From SIG437 sp045648985 (lineage in GTDB: Bacteria > Bacillota > Clostridia > UBA1381 > UBA9506), in contig JAZROZ010000015.1 in the NCBI GenBank assembly GCA_045648985.1, positions 1 through 64,000 of the forward strand: a stretch of DNA of 64,000 nucleotides, read 5' to 3'. The notes under the pieces were generated by a model that worked only from the letters and a program-made list of their open reading frames with translations, had not been told where the DNA came from and made no database searches. A program made the translations under genes and the position numbers. Position 1 is the first letter of the stretch. Each line of letters starts with the position of its first letter. Shown one piece after another: positions 34,379 to 44,259 of the stretch.

Positions 34379-35783
34379 AGAAAAAAAAGCCGACATTGAG
34401 GTAACAAAAGAGGAAAAGAAAAAGTCAAAAACAAAAAAAGAAACAGAAGTTTTAGATATTGACGTGCTTGCCATAGAAAACGAAGAAAAAAAAGTGGCTA
34501 AAAAAACAAGAGCAAGGTCAAAAAAGACAGAAGATGCTGATGAAATAATAATTGAAGAAGCTAAAGAAAAGGAAGCTAAACCAAAGGCTACCAAAAAGAA
34601 AGCTGCAAAAAAGGTTGTTTCTGAAGAAATATTTGACGAAACAGAGGCTGAAATCCTGCCTGAACAGCTTGAATTCGAAGAAAAAAAGCAAAATGCGCTA
34701 CTGGATTTATCCACACGCGGAAAACAAAACGGAATATTAACATATAAGGAAATAATGGATTCTCTGTCTGAGTTTGATATTGACTCTGAACAGATTGAAA
34801 TTATTTATGAAAATCTCGAAAAAGAAGGCATTGAAATCGTTGCCGATATGGATAAAGAGCTTGAAAAGATAGAAGAGGAAATCGGTGAGATTGACCAGTT
34901 AGAAGAGCTTGATTTGAGTGATGAGGCTTTAGAAATATCAAGCTTAAAGGGCATATCAATCGATGACCATGTCAAAATGTATCTTAAAGAAATAGGAAAA
35001 GTTCCGCTTTTAGACCCCGATGAAGAAATTAAGCTTGCTAAGTTAATGAGTGAGGGTAATGCTGTTGCAAGAAAGCGCTTAGCTGAAGCTAACTTAAGAC
35101 TTGTTGTATCTATTGCTAAACGTTACGTAGGCAGAGGAATGCTTTTTCTAGACTTGATTCAGGAAGGAAACTTGGGTTTAATCAAAGCTGTTGAAAAGTT
35201 TGACTATCAAAAGGGCTATAAATTCAGCACATATGCAACATGGTGGATAAGACAGGCAATCACAAGAGCTATTGCAGACCAGGCAAGAACAATCAGAATT
35301 CCTGTCCATATGGTTGAAACAATCAACAAGCTCATAAGAGTGTCAAGACAGCTTGTTCAGGAGCTCGGAAGAGACCCACATCCTAATGAAATTGCTAAAG
35401 AACTTAATATGTCAATAGATAAGGTAAGGGAAATAATGAAGATTGCACAAGAACCGATATCTTTAGAAACACCAATCGGTGAAGAAGAAGACAGTCATCT
35501 TGGTGACTTCATTCCTGATGACGATGCCCCCGCACCATCTGAAGCAGCATCATTTATGCTCTTAAAAGAACAATTAAGTGACGTTTTAGATACACTTACA
35601 TCACGAGAGGCTATGGTACTCAGACTTCGCTTTGGTTTAGATGACGGCAGAGCAAGAACACTTGAAGAAGTAGGTAAAGAATTTAACGTTACACGTGAAA
35701 GAATAAGACAGATTGAAGCTAAGGCTTTAAGAAAGTTAAGACACCCCTCAAGAAGTAAAAAGCTTAAGGATTATCTTGAATAA
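34371..35783 (+). CDS. rpoD: Primary RNA polymerase sigma factor SigA/RpoD
   Basis: About 470 residues. A Lys/Glu-rich N-terminal extension (about 90 residues) precedes region 1.1. Region 2 is NLRLVVSIAKRYVGRGMLF through FSTYATWWIRQAITRAIADQ, region 3 contains PHPNEIAKELN, and region 4.2 is VTRERIRQIEAKALRKL. It directs RNA polymerase to the TTGACA/TATAAT-type promoters seen throughout the window. ATG 34371 has GGTGGGAG upstream; the longer frame starts before that site. The basic/acidic extension is longer than in Bacillus SigA. Confidence 0.97.
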   Translation: MPKEKKADIEVTKEEKKKSKTKKETEVLDIDVLAIENEEKKVAKKTRARSKKTEDADEIIIEEAKEKEAKPKATKKKAAKKVVSEEIFDETEAEILPEQLEFEEKKQNALLDLSTRGKQNGILTYKEIMDSLSEFDIDSEQIEIIYENLEKEGIEIVADMDKELEKIEEEIGEIDQLEELDLSDEALEISSLKGISIDDHVKMYLKEIGKVPLLDPDEEIKLAKLMSEGNAVARKRLAEANLRLVVSIAKRYVGRGMLFLDLIQEGNLGLIKAVEKFDYQKGYKFSTYATWWIRQAITRAIADQARTIRIPVHMVETINKLIRVSRQLVQELGRDPHPNEIAKELNMSIDKVREIMKIAQEPISLETPIGEEEDSHLGDFIPDDDAPAPSEAASFMLLKEQLSDVLDTLTSREAMVLRLRFGLDDGRARTLEEVGKEFNVTRERIRQIEAKALRKLRHPSRSKKLKDYLE

Positions 35784-35797
35784 AATAAATAATATAA

Positions 35798-35835
35798 AAT
35801 GCTCTTTTAGTAATTTTCTAAAAGAGCATTTTTCA
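35798..35835 (+). terminator. Rho-independent terminator after rpoD
   Basis: AAATGCTCTTTTAG and CTAAAAGAGCATTT form a stem with a TAATTTT loop, then T. Confidence 0.92.
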
Positions 35836-35838
35836 TAC

Positions 35839-35867
35839 TTGATTTGTAATTTTATTTATGGTAAAAT
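35839..35867 (+). promoter_or_regulatory. SigA promoter of the acetylxylan-esterase-like gene
   Basis: TTGATT (35839-35844), 17-base spacer ending TATGG, TAAAAT (35862-35867). Confidence 0.8.
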
Positions 35868-35960
35868 GGACGAAATCAGTGCTTTTATGAATTGTGATTT
35901 ACAGAAAAGAAGCAGACTAAATGTTGGAAAAGGAAGTTTGCATAAAAGGAAGAGGTTAAT

Positions 35961-37250
35961 ATGAACAAGTACAGACAATTGGAATTACAGAGAAAGATGA
36001 ATAGACGAAAGGAAGAATATAAATATTTTGTTGGAACAACACTTAAAAATCCGCTTCAATATGAAATAGGGGAAAAAATTGTGTTCAAAATTCGTGCAAA
36101 ATATATGGATGATTATCTGGATATACCTTATGTTTGGTATTCTTTGGTAAGTGATGACGGACAAAATGAAGAGGGGTATATAGAAAAGGCGCAAGATGGC
36201 TGGTTCTATATTGCAGCCTCCATATCCAAAAGCGGCTTTGTTTATGTTCAGGCAAAGGCTTGTGATGCCAATAAGAATTTTATAAAGGGAATAGCTGCTT
36301 TTAATGGTAGTGCAGGAGCAGACGTAGCAAATATTTTATGCGCTACAGAGACACCTCACGATTACCATGCGTTTTGGGATAAGCTCAAGGCAGAGGTTGA
36401 AGCAACAGAACCTGAGGTTTTATTTTGCGAAAAAACAGAAGATGAAAAATATCCTGATTTTGAGATGTATGATATGCGAATCACAGCACCGGGTAGTGAT
36501 TATGTAAGTTTTGCTGTGTCATACCCGAAGGGCGCAGCAAAAAACAGTCTGAAATTTGCTATGTTTTTTCAGGGCTATGGTGTTAATCCGACAGGCCCAC
36601 AACCTCTTAAAGATTATTTTACTGTATTTGTAAATGCACATAGCATTCCCAATCGCGGACCTGAGGATTTTTTTGCAGATATACGGGACAACAAGCTTAA
36701 AGGATATGGCTATGATGTCGAGGAAAACAAAAGACCTGAAACCACCTATTGGGCAAAAATGTTTTTGAGAAATTTACAGGCAATTCAGTTTTTTAAAGAT
36801 AATGAACTTTTAAACAAAAAGGATTATTATTTCATAGGCAGTAGTCAGGGCGGTATGCAAGCCTGCAATGTGGCAGCACATTTTGACAGAGCCACTGCAG
36901 TCATTATGAATGTTCCGTGGCTTGCAGATATTAACGGACACGAAAACTGCGGCAGGAGAAAGAATAGTATGCCAAAAGGCGTTGGTGTAACATATTTTGA
37001 TACTGCAGTTGCAGCACGGTTTTTAAAATGTCCTGCCTATATCATTTCAGGACTTGGTGATAGTATTTGTAATTCAAGTACACAAATGTCACTTTTTAAT
37101 GCTATAAAATCTCCGAAATATCATAGATTTTACCAAAATAAAGTCCATTCTTGCACAACCCCTTGGGATGATTGTATGTATGCTCTGGGTGATTTGAGTC
37201 TTGCTGATGAATATGAAGAACTCACAAGTATATATTATGAATTTGACTGA
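35961..37250 (+). CDS. Acetylxylan esterase (AXE1)-like alpha/beta hydrolase
   Basis: 429 residues. The C-terminal half is an alpha/beta hydrolase of the AXE1/cephalosporin-C deacetylase group, with nucleophile motif GSSQGGMQAC and a late acid/His pair (ISGLGDSICNSST and NKVHSCTTPWDD). The N-terminal 130 residues form an extra beta-rich region that occurs in some family members. No signal peptide is present, so it acts inside the cell on imported acetylated sugars. GGAAGAGG supports ATG 35961. It is monocistronic after the terminator that follows rpoD. Confidence 0.83.
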   Translation: MNKYRQLELQRKMNRRKEEYKYFVGTTLKNPLQYEIGEKIVFKIRAKYMDDYLDIPYVWYSLVSDDGQNEEGYIEKAQDGWFYIAASISKSGFVYVQAKACDANKNFIKGIAAFNGSAGADVANILCATETPHDYHAFWDKLKAEVEATEPEVLFCEKTEDEKYPDFEMYDMRITAPGSDYVSFAVSYPKGAAKNSLKFAMFFQGYGVNPTGPQPLKDYFTVFVNAHSIPNRGPEDFFADIRDNKLKGYGYDVEENKRPETTYWAKMFLRNLQAIQFFKDNELLNKKDYYFIGSSQGGMQACNVAAHFDRATAVIMNVPWLADINGHENCGRRKNSMPKGVGVTYFDTAVAARFLKCPAYIISGLGDSICNSSTQMSLFNAIKSPKYHRFYQNKVHSCTTPWDDCMYALGDLSLADEYEELTSIYYEFD

Positions 37251-37285
37251 TAAAAAATAGTGGTAAAATAGTTTTTTGGCCTGTC

Positions 37286-37315
37286 TTGACACAAACTTCT
37301 TATGGTAGATATAAT
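37286..37315 (+). promoter_or_regulatory. SigA promoter of the zinc-ribbon protein
   Basis: TTGACA (37286-37291), 18-base spacer, TATAAT (37310-37315). It overlaps the longest reading of the next gene, which shows that its upstream start is not used. Confidence 0.8.
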
Positions 37316-37330
37316 ATTTGGAGGATTAAT

Positions 37331-38101
37331 ATGGAAAGCCAAATTCGCGAACTTATTTTAAGCGGAAGCACTTTGAATACTATTTATACAACAATTATAC
37401 CTCAACCGACAAAAGAACTAATTATTGAAACTTTTAAGAATATTGGTTTTTCAATTCTTGCTCAACATGGTTGGGATTATTTGCGAATTAATATGGAAAA
37501 AGCACTTTTTTCTCTGCATAGAAAGTATAATTATTATCGCAATGTAGCAATTGATGGTTTTACCATAGACTATTTAATACATGAAGAGGGAACGCCCAAA
37601 TTAGCCATAGTTATTTTAGGACAAGAATTTATTTTGTGTGATGATTCTCCGGTTTTTGACGAAAAAGAATATAAGGAAAACATGGATTTGCTTAAAATGA
37701 AATCTGATTATTTTGATTACAAGGGAATACCATTGCTTAAATTACCGATTTTAGAATTAAATGATTGGCCGTTTCTTGCTGATGAATTTAGAAAGGCCTT
37801 AAAAGATTTTGAATATGCTAGAAAACACAATGAATGGGCAAAAGAGGAGTATATTGAAATTTCTAATCTATGGATGTGTGAATATGAAAACTACCATCAA
37901 GTTACTGCGTCAAAGAAATGTGGTTGTTTCAGTTGCGGTTCAGTGATTGAATCTAAAGATGCAATTCTGGTGGGGCAGGATAGTAGTATGATGTGTCCAA
38001 TTTGTCGTAAAACAACACTGATTTCAGATTTTCAAGGTTTTAAAATTACTCCTGAATTAATGACAATTATAAAGGAAAAATATAAAGAACCTGAAGATTA
38101 A
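37331..38101 (+). CDS. Unknown protein with C-terminal zinc ribbon
   Basis: About 256 residues, cytoplasmic, no membrane helix. The first 190 residues resemble no family I know; they include LFSLHRKYNYYRN and VILGQEFILCDD. The C-terminus holds two cysteine pairs, CGCFSCG and MCPICRK, spaced as in a zinc ribbon, followed by SDFQGFKITPELMTII. Similar Cys pairs with a following hydrophobic strand occur in various small cytoplasmic proteins of unknown function. GGAGG supports ATG 37331. The strong promoter shows it is expressed alone. Function unknown. Confidence 0.7.
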   Translation: MESQIRELILSGSTLNTIYTTIIPQPTKELIIETFKNIGFSILAQHGWDYLRINMEKALFSLHRKYNYYRNVAIDGFTIDYLIHEEGTPKLAIVILGQEFILCDDSPVFDEKEYKENMDLLKMKSDYFDYKGIPLLKLPILELNDWPFLADEFRKALKDFEYARKHNEWAKEEYIEISNLWMCEYENYHQVTASKKCGCFSCGSVIESKDAILVGQDSSMMCPICRKTTLISDFQGFKITPELMTIIKEKYKEPED

Positions 38102-38301
38102 AATTTAAAACAATAGTTTGCCGATAATAAATATTTACATATCGGGCAGGAAAATCTAATATTCCTGCGGGTTCTAAGGAAAAGTGTTAAAGGAAAAACA
38201 GTTGAAATAATTATGAAAAAATAGTAGGTCCTATTATTCACTGTTCTCCGGACTTGACAAAAGTCAGATTGTGTCGAAATTTACAGAAAGGTTGAAAATA
38301 A

Positions 38302-39660
38302 ATGAAAAGTTCAGTAAGTTCAAATATGACAGAAGGTTCGATTTTCAAAATCCTTTTTTTCTATTCACTTCCTATAATTGTCACCAACCTGGTTCAGCTT
38401 CTATTTCATGTAGTTGATGTAACAATTCTTGCGATTATGGCAGATGACCTCGCGGTAGCCGCGGTAGGGGCTTGCGGTTCTTTAATAACATTGCTTGTGG
38501 GTATTTTTACGGGATTTGCCACGGGTTCCAATGTTCTTATTGCAAGAAGAATAGGTGAGGGAAATACAGCAGGGATAAAAAAAGCAACAGGGGTATCCAT
38601 TGCAATAGGAATTATTTCGGGGTTTATTCTTATGGTAATAGGGATAGTGTTTGCGAGAAAATTTCTTATCATTACAAATTGTCAGCCGGATGTGCTTGAT
38701 GATGCCGCAAGGTATCTTGTCACATATTTTTACGGTATGCCCATAATTATGCTTTATAATTTTGTTGCAGCAGTTTTCAGAGCGGTTGGAGACAGCGTGC
38801 GTCCAATGAAATATATGATTGTTTCCGGAATTATTAAAATCATACTAAATATAGTTTTTATAGGAGTTTTAAAAATCTCAGTAGCCGGAGTTGCTTTGGC
38901 GACTATAATATCAAATTTAATTTCTCTTTTGCTGGCCTTGCGGGTTGTTTTTAAATATGATTTCAAGTTCAGAGTAGAAGTTAAGGATGTTTGCATAAAA
39001 AAAGAAGAGTTATTAGAAATTATTAAGGTTGGAATACCTACTTGCCTTTGCAGTATTTTCTTCTATATTGCCAATGTAATATTGTCCTCAAAAGTAAATT
39101 TAATCAGCACAAATGCGATGACTGCAAATGCGATTTCAAGTCAGTTTGACGGAATAATATATAATGTAGGTTGTTCCATAGCGATTGCAACATCTGTAAT
39201 TGTGGGACAGAATTTTGGTGCAAAAAACTTTGAACGGGTAAGGAAAACAATTGGACAAAGTATTGGATATACAACGTGTGTCAGTTTGTTTTTAGGTGTT
39301 ACTTTTGTTCTTTTGTCTGATGTGATGCTTGGTATGCTTTCGGAAAATCCTGACATAATAGCCATTGCCAAAGATAAAATGGTATTGCTTTGCCTTACAT
39401 ATTTTATTACCAGTATTATGGAAATACTGTCATTTTCTTTACGTGCTATGGAAATGTCAAATGCAACTATGATAGTTGGCGGAATTTGCGGATTGGGAAT
39501 AAGAGGGCTGTGGGCGTGGTTTATCTGGCCATTACATCCTACTCTTTCGATGTTGTTCCTAAGTTATCCAGTAAGCGCTTTTGTTGCTATAATAATCTAC
39601 CTTTTGATATGTTTGAAAATAAATATTTTTAAGGAGAGAAAATATGGAAAAAGTAATTAG
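38302..39660 (+). CDS. MATE family efflux transporter
   Basis: 452 residues with about 12 membrane helices. It begins MTEGSIFKILFFYSLPIIVT, a typical MATE opening, and contains repeated Gly-rich helices such as AAVGACGSLITLLVGIFTG. It exports cationic drugs or metabolites by sodium or proton exchange. A weak promoter (TTGACA about 38255 with a poor -10) lies upstream. Bases 38102-38301 otherwise show nothing. The stop overlaps the next gene by 17 bases. Confidence 0.93.
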   Translation: MKSSVSSNMTEGSIFKILFFYSLPIIVTNLVQLLFHVVDVTILAIMADDLAVAAVGACGSLITLLVGIFTGFATGSNVLIARRIGEGNTAGIKKATGVSIAIGIISGFILMVIGIVFARKFLIITNCQPDVLDDAARYLVTYFYGMPIIMLYNFVAAVFRAVGDSVRPMKYMIVSGIIKIILNIVFIGVLKISVAGVALATIISNLISLLLALRVVFKYDFKFRVEVKDVCIKKEELLEIIKVGIPTCLCSIFFYIANVILSSKVNLISTNAMTANAISSQFDGIIYNVGCSIAIATSVIVGQNFGAKNFERVRKTIGQSIGYTTCVSLFLGVTFVLLSDVMLGMLSENPDIIAIAKDKMVLLCLTYFITSIMEILSFSLRAMEMSNATMIVGGICGLGIRGLWAWFIWPLHPTLSMLFLSYPVSAFVAIIIYLLICLKINIFKERKYGKSN

Positions 39661-40624
39661 ATGGGGAATCGTAGGCCCCGGAAATATTGCAAATAAATTT
39701 GCTAATGCTATTAAAAATGTTAAAGGAGCAGAGCTTTTTGCAGTTGCCGCACGTTCAAAAGAAAAAGGTGAAGAATTTGCAAAAAAATATGATATTTTAA
39801 ATGTGTTCCACGGATATGAAAAAATGGCAGAGTCTGATGCTGTTGATGCTGTATATATTGCAACACCACATCCATTTCACAAATCTTGTGCAGAGCTTTT
39901 TCTTAATGCAAAAAAACACGTATTATGCGAAAAACCTGTTTGTGTTAATGCTAAACAGGCTACAGAGCTTTTTGAATATGCCAAAAATAACGGAGTCTTT
40001 TTAATGGAGGCACTATGGACGAGATTTTTGCCTGCGATTAATGAAGCTTTGAAAATAGTCAGAAGTGGTGAAATTGGCGAGATAAGGGGAGTTAGTGCGG
40101 ATTTTTGCGGTTTTGTTCCGCCAAGTGAAGATGCAAAGCTCTATTCAAACGATTTAGCAGGTGGCTCACTTTTAGATGTTGGCATTTATGCACTTAACTT
40201 TGCTGCGATTTTTCTTGGAAATAATCCACAAACAATCAAGGCAGTTTCTGATATTGACTATGGTGTTGACTGTCATACGAGTATTATAATGAAGTATGAA
40301 AACGGTGGTATTGCCTCACTTTCATCTGCTGTAAATGTAATAAAACCATATACAGGATATATTTACGGAACAAAGGGTTATATTGCTGTGCCAAACTTTT
40401 ACGGTGCTCAGGAAATCGTTGTTTGTGTCAATGATGAAGAAAGACACATCAAAAAGCCAAGTATCGGTGCAGGTTTTGAAGAAGAAATCTATGAGGCGTG
40501 TAGCTGTATACGTGCAGGTAAAACGCAGAGCGATATTATGCCGATGAAAGAAAGTATAAAAATATTAGAACAGATGGACTGTATAAGAAAACAAATCGAC
40601 TTAGAATATCCATTTGACGTTTAA
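39644..40624 (+). CDS. Gfo/Idh/MocA family NAD-dependent oxidoreductase
   Basis: 326 residues. The N-terminal Rossmann motif is WGIVGPGNIANKFANAIKNV (GPGNIA). The EKP motif is in VLCEKPVCVNAKQ near residue 95, and the catalytic Lys lies there. The second half, with GGSLLDVGIYALNFAAIFLG, forms the C-terminal beta-sheet domain. It probably oxidises a sugar or inositol-like substrate or a trans-dihydrodiol; the exact substrate is unknown. It overlaps the MATE gene and is likely co-translated with it. GGAGAG supports ATG 39644. A terminator follows. Confidence 0.92.
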   Translation: MEKVIRWGIVGPGNIANKFANAIKNVKGAELFAVAARSKEKGEEFAKKYDILNVFHGYEKMAESDAVDAVYIATPHPFHKSCAELFLNAKKHVLCEKPVCVNAKQATELFEYAKNNGVFLMEALWTRFLPAINEALKIVRSGEIGEIRGVSADFCGFVPPSEDAKLYSNDLAGGSLLDVGIYALNFAAIFLGNNPQTIKAVSDIDYGVDCHTSIIMKYENGGIASLSSAVNVIKPYTGYIYGTKGYIAVPNFYGAQEIVVCVNDEERHIKKPSIGAGFEEEIYEACSCIRAGKTQSDIMPMKESIKILEQMDCIRKQIDLEYPFDV

Positions 40625-40651
40625 AAGAATAAGTAAAAATAATTAATAAAA

Positions 40652-40692
40652 ATCGCTGATATTTGACAGTAAATAAATCAGCGATTTTTTTA
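40652..40692 (+). terminator. Rho-independent terminator after the Gfo/Idh gene
   Basis: AAAATCGCTGAT and ATCAGCGATTTT form a stem with a mid-size loop, then T. Confidence 0.9.
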
Positions 40693-40716
40693 ATCTAAGA
40701 AAATATTGTAAAAACC

Positions 40717-40745
40717 TTGCATTAATTTATCTTTTATGTTAAAAT
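40717..40745 (+). promoter_or_regulatory. SigA promoter of the DUF2232-gdpP operon
   Basis: TTGCAT (40717-40722), 17-base spacer, TAAAAT (40740-40745). Confidence 0.75.
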
Positions 40746-40796
40746 TATAGGACGTATGAAAATTTGTTAAGATTGATTTGTGTGAGGCGAAAAACT

Positions 40797-41774
40797 TTGA
40801 ATAGATTTAACTTGAAGTCCTGCCTGATTAGCTTAATGTTTGTCTTAGCAGGGAGTTTTATTTTCTGTATATCAAGCGGATTAATACAAATTCTTGCATT
40901 AATGGTAACAAGTGCGGCGATTGGTATAAGTATAACGAAAAATCATTATGTTTTCTTTGCTTTAGAGGCAGCTTTGGTTTTAGCCGTGCTAAGTGTTTTC
41001 TATGCTTTTTCACTTGGAATAAATGGTTTTATATCAGGTGTAACACAGGCAGCAATAATAGTAATGCTCGGCTCAGCGCTTGGTATTTCAACTAATGTTA
41101 AAATGTCACTTAGCAGAACTATAATTATGTGCAGTATGATTTACCTTGCAGACTTTGTTTTGAGTCTGCGGATTGCCAGTGAGCAGATTTCATTCTCTGC
41201 ACTTTTTAACCAGATGCGCCAGATGCTTTTTGAGATATTTGAAACACAATACGGCACATCTGAAGAAATGCTTGCCATAGCAAAGCAGATGGCAGACGAA
41301 GTAATAACTTTTTTATATAAGCTGATGCCTGCATACTTCGTTATTGGAGCAGGTATATTCGGTATAATAATCACATTCGTATTTAAAAAGCTCTTGCCGA
41401 TATTCAATAAAAATATAAAAGATATTATGCCAATGTCTTCTTTGCGTGGAGATAAGATGACGGGAATTGCATTCGTTGTTATATGCATTTTAGGCTTTTC
41501 CATGCAGAGCGCTTTGATGGCAGATGCTTTTTTAAACATAATTTTTATTTTATGCTTTATGTTATATCTGTATGGTATGAGCTATATTGACCATTATATG
41601 AAACTTAAAGGGAAAAAGGCAGCCATACGCAGTATTGTTATCGTGCTCGTTATTCCGCTTGCCACATTGCTTTTTGCATTTCCGCTATTTCCGATTATGC
41701 TACTTGGATTTATAGATTGTTTTGCTGATTTCAGAAAGAAACAAAAAAAGGAGGGTGAAGATGGACCTCAATAA
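40797..41774 (+). CDS. DUF2232 (YybS-like) membrane protein
   Basis: About 325 residues with eight or so membrane helices. It precedes gdpP, rplI and dnaB, the order known around YybS in Bacillus, and the membrane pattern fits DUF2232. TTG 40797 is chosen because GAGG at 40784-40787 is correctly spaced; the ATG-less longer frame is unsupported. It overlaps gdpP by 14 bases. Function unknown; some have proposed S-component-like transport, which I cannot test. Confidence 0.8.
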   Translation: MNRFNLKSCLISLMFVLAGSFIFCISSGLIQILALMVTSAAIGISITKNHYVFFALEAALVLAVLSVFYAFSLGINGFISGVTQAAIIVMLGSALGISTNVKMSLSRTIIMCSMIYLADFVLSLRIASEQISFSALFNQMRQMLFEIFETQYGTSEEMLAIAKQMADEVITFLYKLMPAYFVIGAGIFGIIITFVFKKLLPIFNKNIKDIMPMSSLRGDKMTGIAFVVICILGFSMQSALMADAFLNIIFILCFMLYLYGMSYIDHYMKLKGKKAAIRSIVIVLVIPLATLLFAFPLFPIMLLGFIDCFADFRKKQKKEGEDGPQ

Positions 41775-43764
41775 AAAAATGCCGAAAAATTATTATAATG
41801 GTGGCTATTTTATAATCGTAATGTTTATATTAGGTTTAGCTGCACTTCTTTGTAAGTACTACATTTTTGGTGCTATAGAGCTTGGCCTTGCGGCGCTTTT
41901 GTTTATTTTAAATCTTATTTATAAAAAACGTACAGAAAAAAACATATATGATATGTTTGAACAGATGACGTTAAATGCGGGTGAAGCTACAAGAAGCTCA
42001 CTTATTAACTTCCCGCTCCCTACTATTGTAGTCGGTACAGAGGGAGACATTAAGTGGTATAATAACGAATTTAAAAGTATTTTTAAAGACAACAACCTTT
42101 TTAATTTAAATATAGGTGAATTAATCCCTGATTTAAAAGACACAACATTTTTCAGTGACTCAGAAAAAAGCATTTTAGCTGATTTGTCTATTGAATCAAG
42201 ACATTTTAAGGTTGCAGGAAGCAAAACAGTAGAAAACAGTAATTCTGGTAAGAATTCCATCATTGTTCTTTACTTCTATGAAATTACTGAATTTTTAGAT
42301 ATAAAAAAGAAATATACTGACGAAAAGACATTTGAATGTCTACTGTTTGTTGATAACTACGATGAAGTTATGGAAACAACTAAAAATGCAAATATTCCGC
42401 TACTTCAGGCACAGATTTATAAAGTTATCAACGACTGGGCAAATGAAAATGGCGGTGTTTTGATAAAGTACGAAAGGGATAAATACTGTATTTTATTTGA
42501 ACATAAAAAGTTTGAAGACTTCATAAAAGGTAAGTTTGATATTTTAAACAGAGTTCGTTCAATCGAAGAGGGAAACACTCTTCCTGCTACAATCAGTATC
42601 GGTATTGGTATTAACGGAACGGATATATTTGAAAATGACGAATTTGCAAAAAATGCTATTAATATGGCATTAGGACGTGGTGGAGACCAGGTCGTTATAA
42701 AGGATAAAGAGCAGTTTAGCTATTACGGCGGTGCTGCAAAGGAATATGAAAGAAGCACGAAAGTAAAGGCAAGGGTTGTGAGCTTTGCCTTGGCAGGCTT
42801 AATCGAACATAGCTCAAATATTATTGTTATGGGACATAAAAATGCCGATGTTGATTCTTTGGGCGCAGCTTTCGGTGTTTACAGAATGGGAAAAATGTAT
42901 GATAAGCCTGTGAACATCCTTTTAGAAACATATAACCAGACAGTAAATACAATGCTTTCACGCCTTGAAAATGTTGATGAATATTCAGGAGTATTTATAA
43001 ATTCTGGGCAGGCACTGGCTAAAGCTGACGAAAATACGTTGCTCGTAGTTGTTGATACTCACAGGGAGTCAATGGTTGAAAGCCCGCAGCTCCTTTCAAA
43101 AACACGTCAGATTGTTGTAATTGACCATCACAGACGAGGAGCAGATTTTATTTCCAATACAGTTTTAGTGTATCATGAGCCATATTCTTCATCAGCTTGT
43201 GAGATGATGACAGAAATTCTGCAATATTCTAAGGATAAAAGCTCACTTACAAAGCTTGAGGCAGAATGTTTGTATTCAGGTATGGTTTTAGATACGAAAA
43301 ACTTTACATTCAAAACAGGAGTAAGAACATTTGAAGCAGCATCATTTTTGCGTAAGCAAGGTGTTGATACGATATCAATAAAAACAATGTTCCAGCTTGA
43401 TTTTGGTGCATATGTAAAGAAAGCATCAATCATAAGAGATGCTGAGATATATAAAGAAAATATTGCGATAGGCACATATTGTGAAATTGAGGGAGATATA
43501 ACAACACTTGCAGCTACGGCGGCAGACGAAATGCTCAATATCAAAGGTATAACGGCATCGTTTGTTCTTTGCAGAACGGAAAATGGAGTCATTATAAGCG
43601 GCAGGTCGCTTGGTGGAATTAATGTTCAGGTGATACTTGAAAAACTCGGCGGCGGCGGACATTTAACAATCGCAGGCGCACAGATTGAAGATATCACATT
43701 AGACCAGGCGATACTTATGCTCAAAGAAGCGGTAGAGGAGTATTATAACGAAACGTCAAACTAG
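41761..43764 (+). CDS. gdpP: c-di-AMP phosphodiesterase GdpP
   Basis: About 667 residues. Two N-terminal membrane helices (about 11-56) precede a PAS-like domain. A degenerate GGDEF domain follows (LGRGGDQVVIKDK). The DHH domain has HKNADVDSLGAAFG near residue 359 and VIDHHRRGADF near 453, and the DHHA1 tail has GGGGHLTIAG. It breaks down the second messenger c-di-AMP. GGAGGGTG supports ATG 41761. The neighbours (DUF2232, rplI, dnaB) are the family's usual ones. Confidence 0.95.
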   Translation: MDLNKKMPKNYYNGGYFIIVMFILGLAALLCKYYIFGAIELGLAALLFILNLIYKKRTEKNIYDMFEQMTLNAGEATRSSLINFPLPTIVVGTEGDIKWYNNEFKSIFKDNNLFNLNIGELIPDLKDTTFFSDSEKSILADLSIESRHFKVAGSKTVENSNSGKNSIIVLYFYEITEFLDIKKKYTDEKTFECLLFVDNYDEVMETTKNANIPLLQAQIYKVINDWANENGGVLIKYERDKYCILFEHKKFEDFIKGKFDILNRVRSIEEGNTLPATISIGIGINGTDIFENDEFAKNAINMALGRGGDQVVIKDKEQFSYYGGAAKEYERSTKVKARVVSFALAGLIEHSSNIIVMGHKNADVDSLGAAFGVYRMGKMYDKPVNILLETYNQTVNTMLSRLENVDEYSGVFINSGQALAKADENTLLVVVDTHRESMVESPQLLSKTRQIVVIDHHRRGADFISNTVLVYHEPYSSSACEMMTEILQYSKDKSSLTKLEAECLYSGMVLDTKNFTFKTGVRTFEAASFLRKQGVDTISIKTMFQLDFGAYVKKASIIRDAEIYKENIAIGTYCEIEGDITTLAATAADEMLNIKGITASFVLCRTENGVIISGRSLGGINVQVILEKLGGGGHLTIAGAQIEDITLDQAILMLKEAVEEYYNETSN

Positions 43765-43776
43765 GAGGAACTATAT

Positions 43777-44226
43777 ATGAAAGTAATTTTAAAAGCAGAT
43801 GTAAAAGGGCAGGGTAAAAAAGGTGACCTTATAAACGCATCTGATGGATATGCTAAGAATTATTTAATACCAAAAGGACTTGCGGTTTTAGCTGATAAAA
43901 CTGCTATAAACGATATGGAGGGCCAGAAAAGTGCGGCTGAGTTCCACAAAAATCAGGACCTTAAAAACGCAAAAGAGCTTGCAGCTAAAATTGATGCAGT
44001 TTCTGTTACATTTGAAACAAAAGCAGGCTCGGGCGGAAAGCTTTTCGGCTCAATCACAGCTAAAGATGTTGCAGAACAACTAAAAATGCAGCAGCATATT
44101 GTTGTTGACAAAAAGAAAATTCAGCTTCCCGACGGCATAAAAGTATTAGGAACAACAGATGTAAAAATTAAGGTATATCCTGAAGTTACAGCAACTTTAA
44201 AGGTTATAGTTAACGAAAGCAAGTAA
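43777..44226 (+). CDS. rplI: Ribosomal protein bL9
   Basis: 149 residues, normal length. The N-terminal VKGQGKKGDLINASDGYAKN is the bL9 signature and the LIPKGLAVLA segment follows. The C-terminal domain includes GKLFGSITAKDVAEQL. GGAGG supports ATG 43777. It is part of the gdpP-rplI-dnaB run. Confidence 0.96.
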   Translation: MKVILKADVKGQGKKGDLINASDGYAKNYLIPKGLAVLADKTAINDMEGQKSAAEFHKNQDLKNAKELAAKIDAVSVTFETKAGSGGKLFGSITAKDVAEQLKMQQHIVVDKKKIQLPDGIKVLGTTDVKIKVYPEVTATLKVIVNESK

Positions 44227-44259
44227 TAAAAAATCATTTTTGTAAAGGGGAGGCCTGGT

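Noticed and set aside
35776..35964. Small + strand open frame after rpoD
   Set aside because: It contains the rpoD terminator and the next promoter, so it is not a gene.
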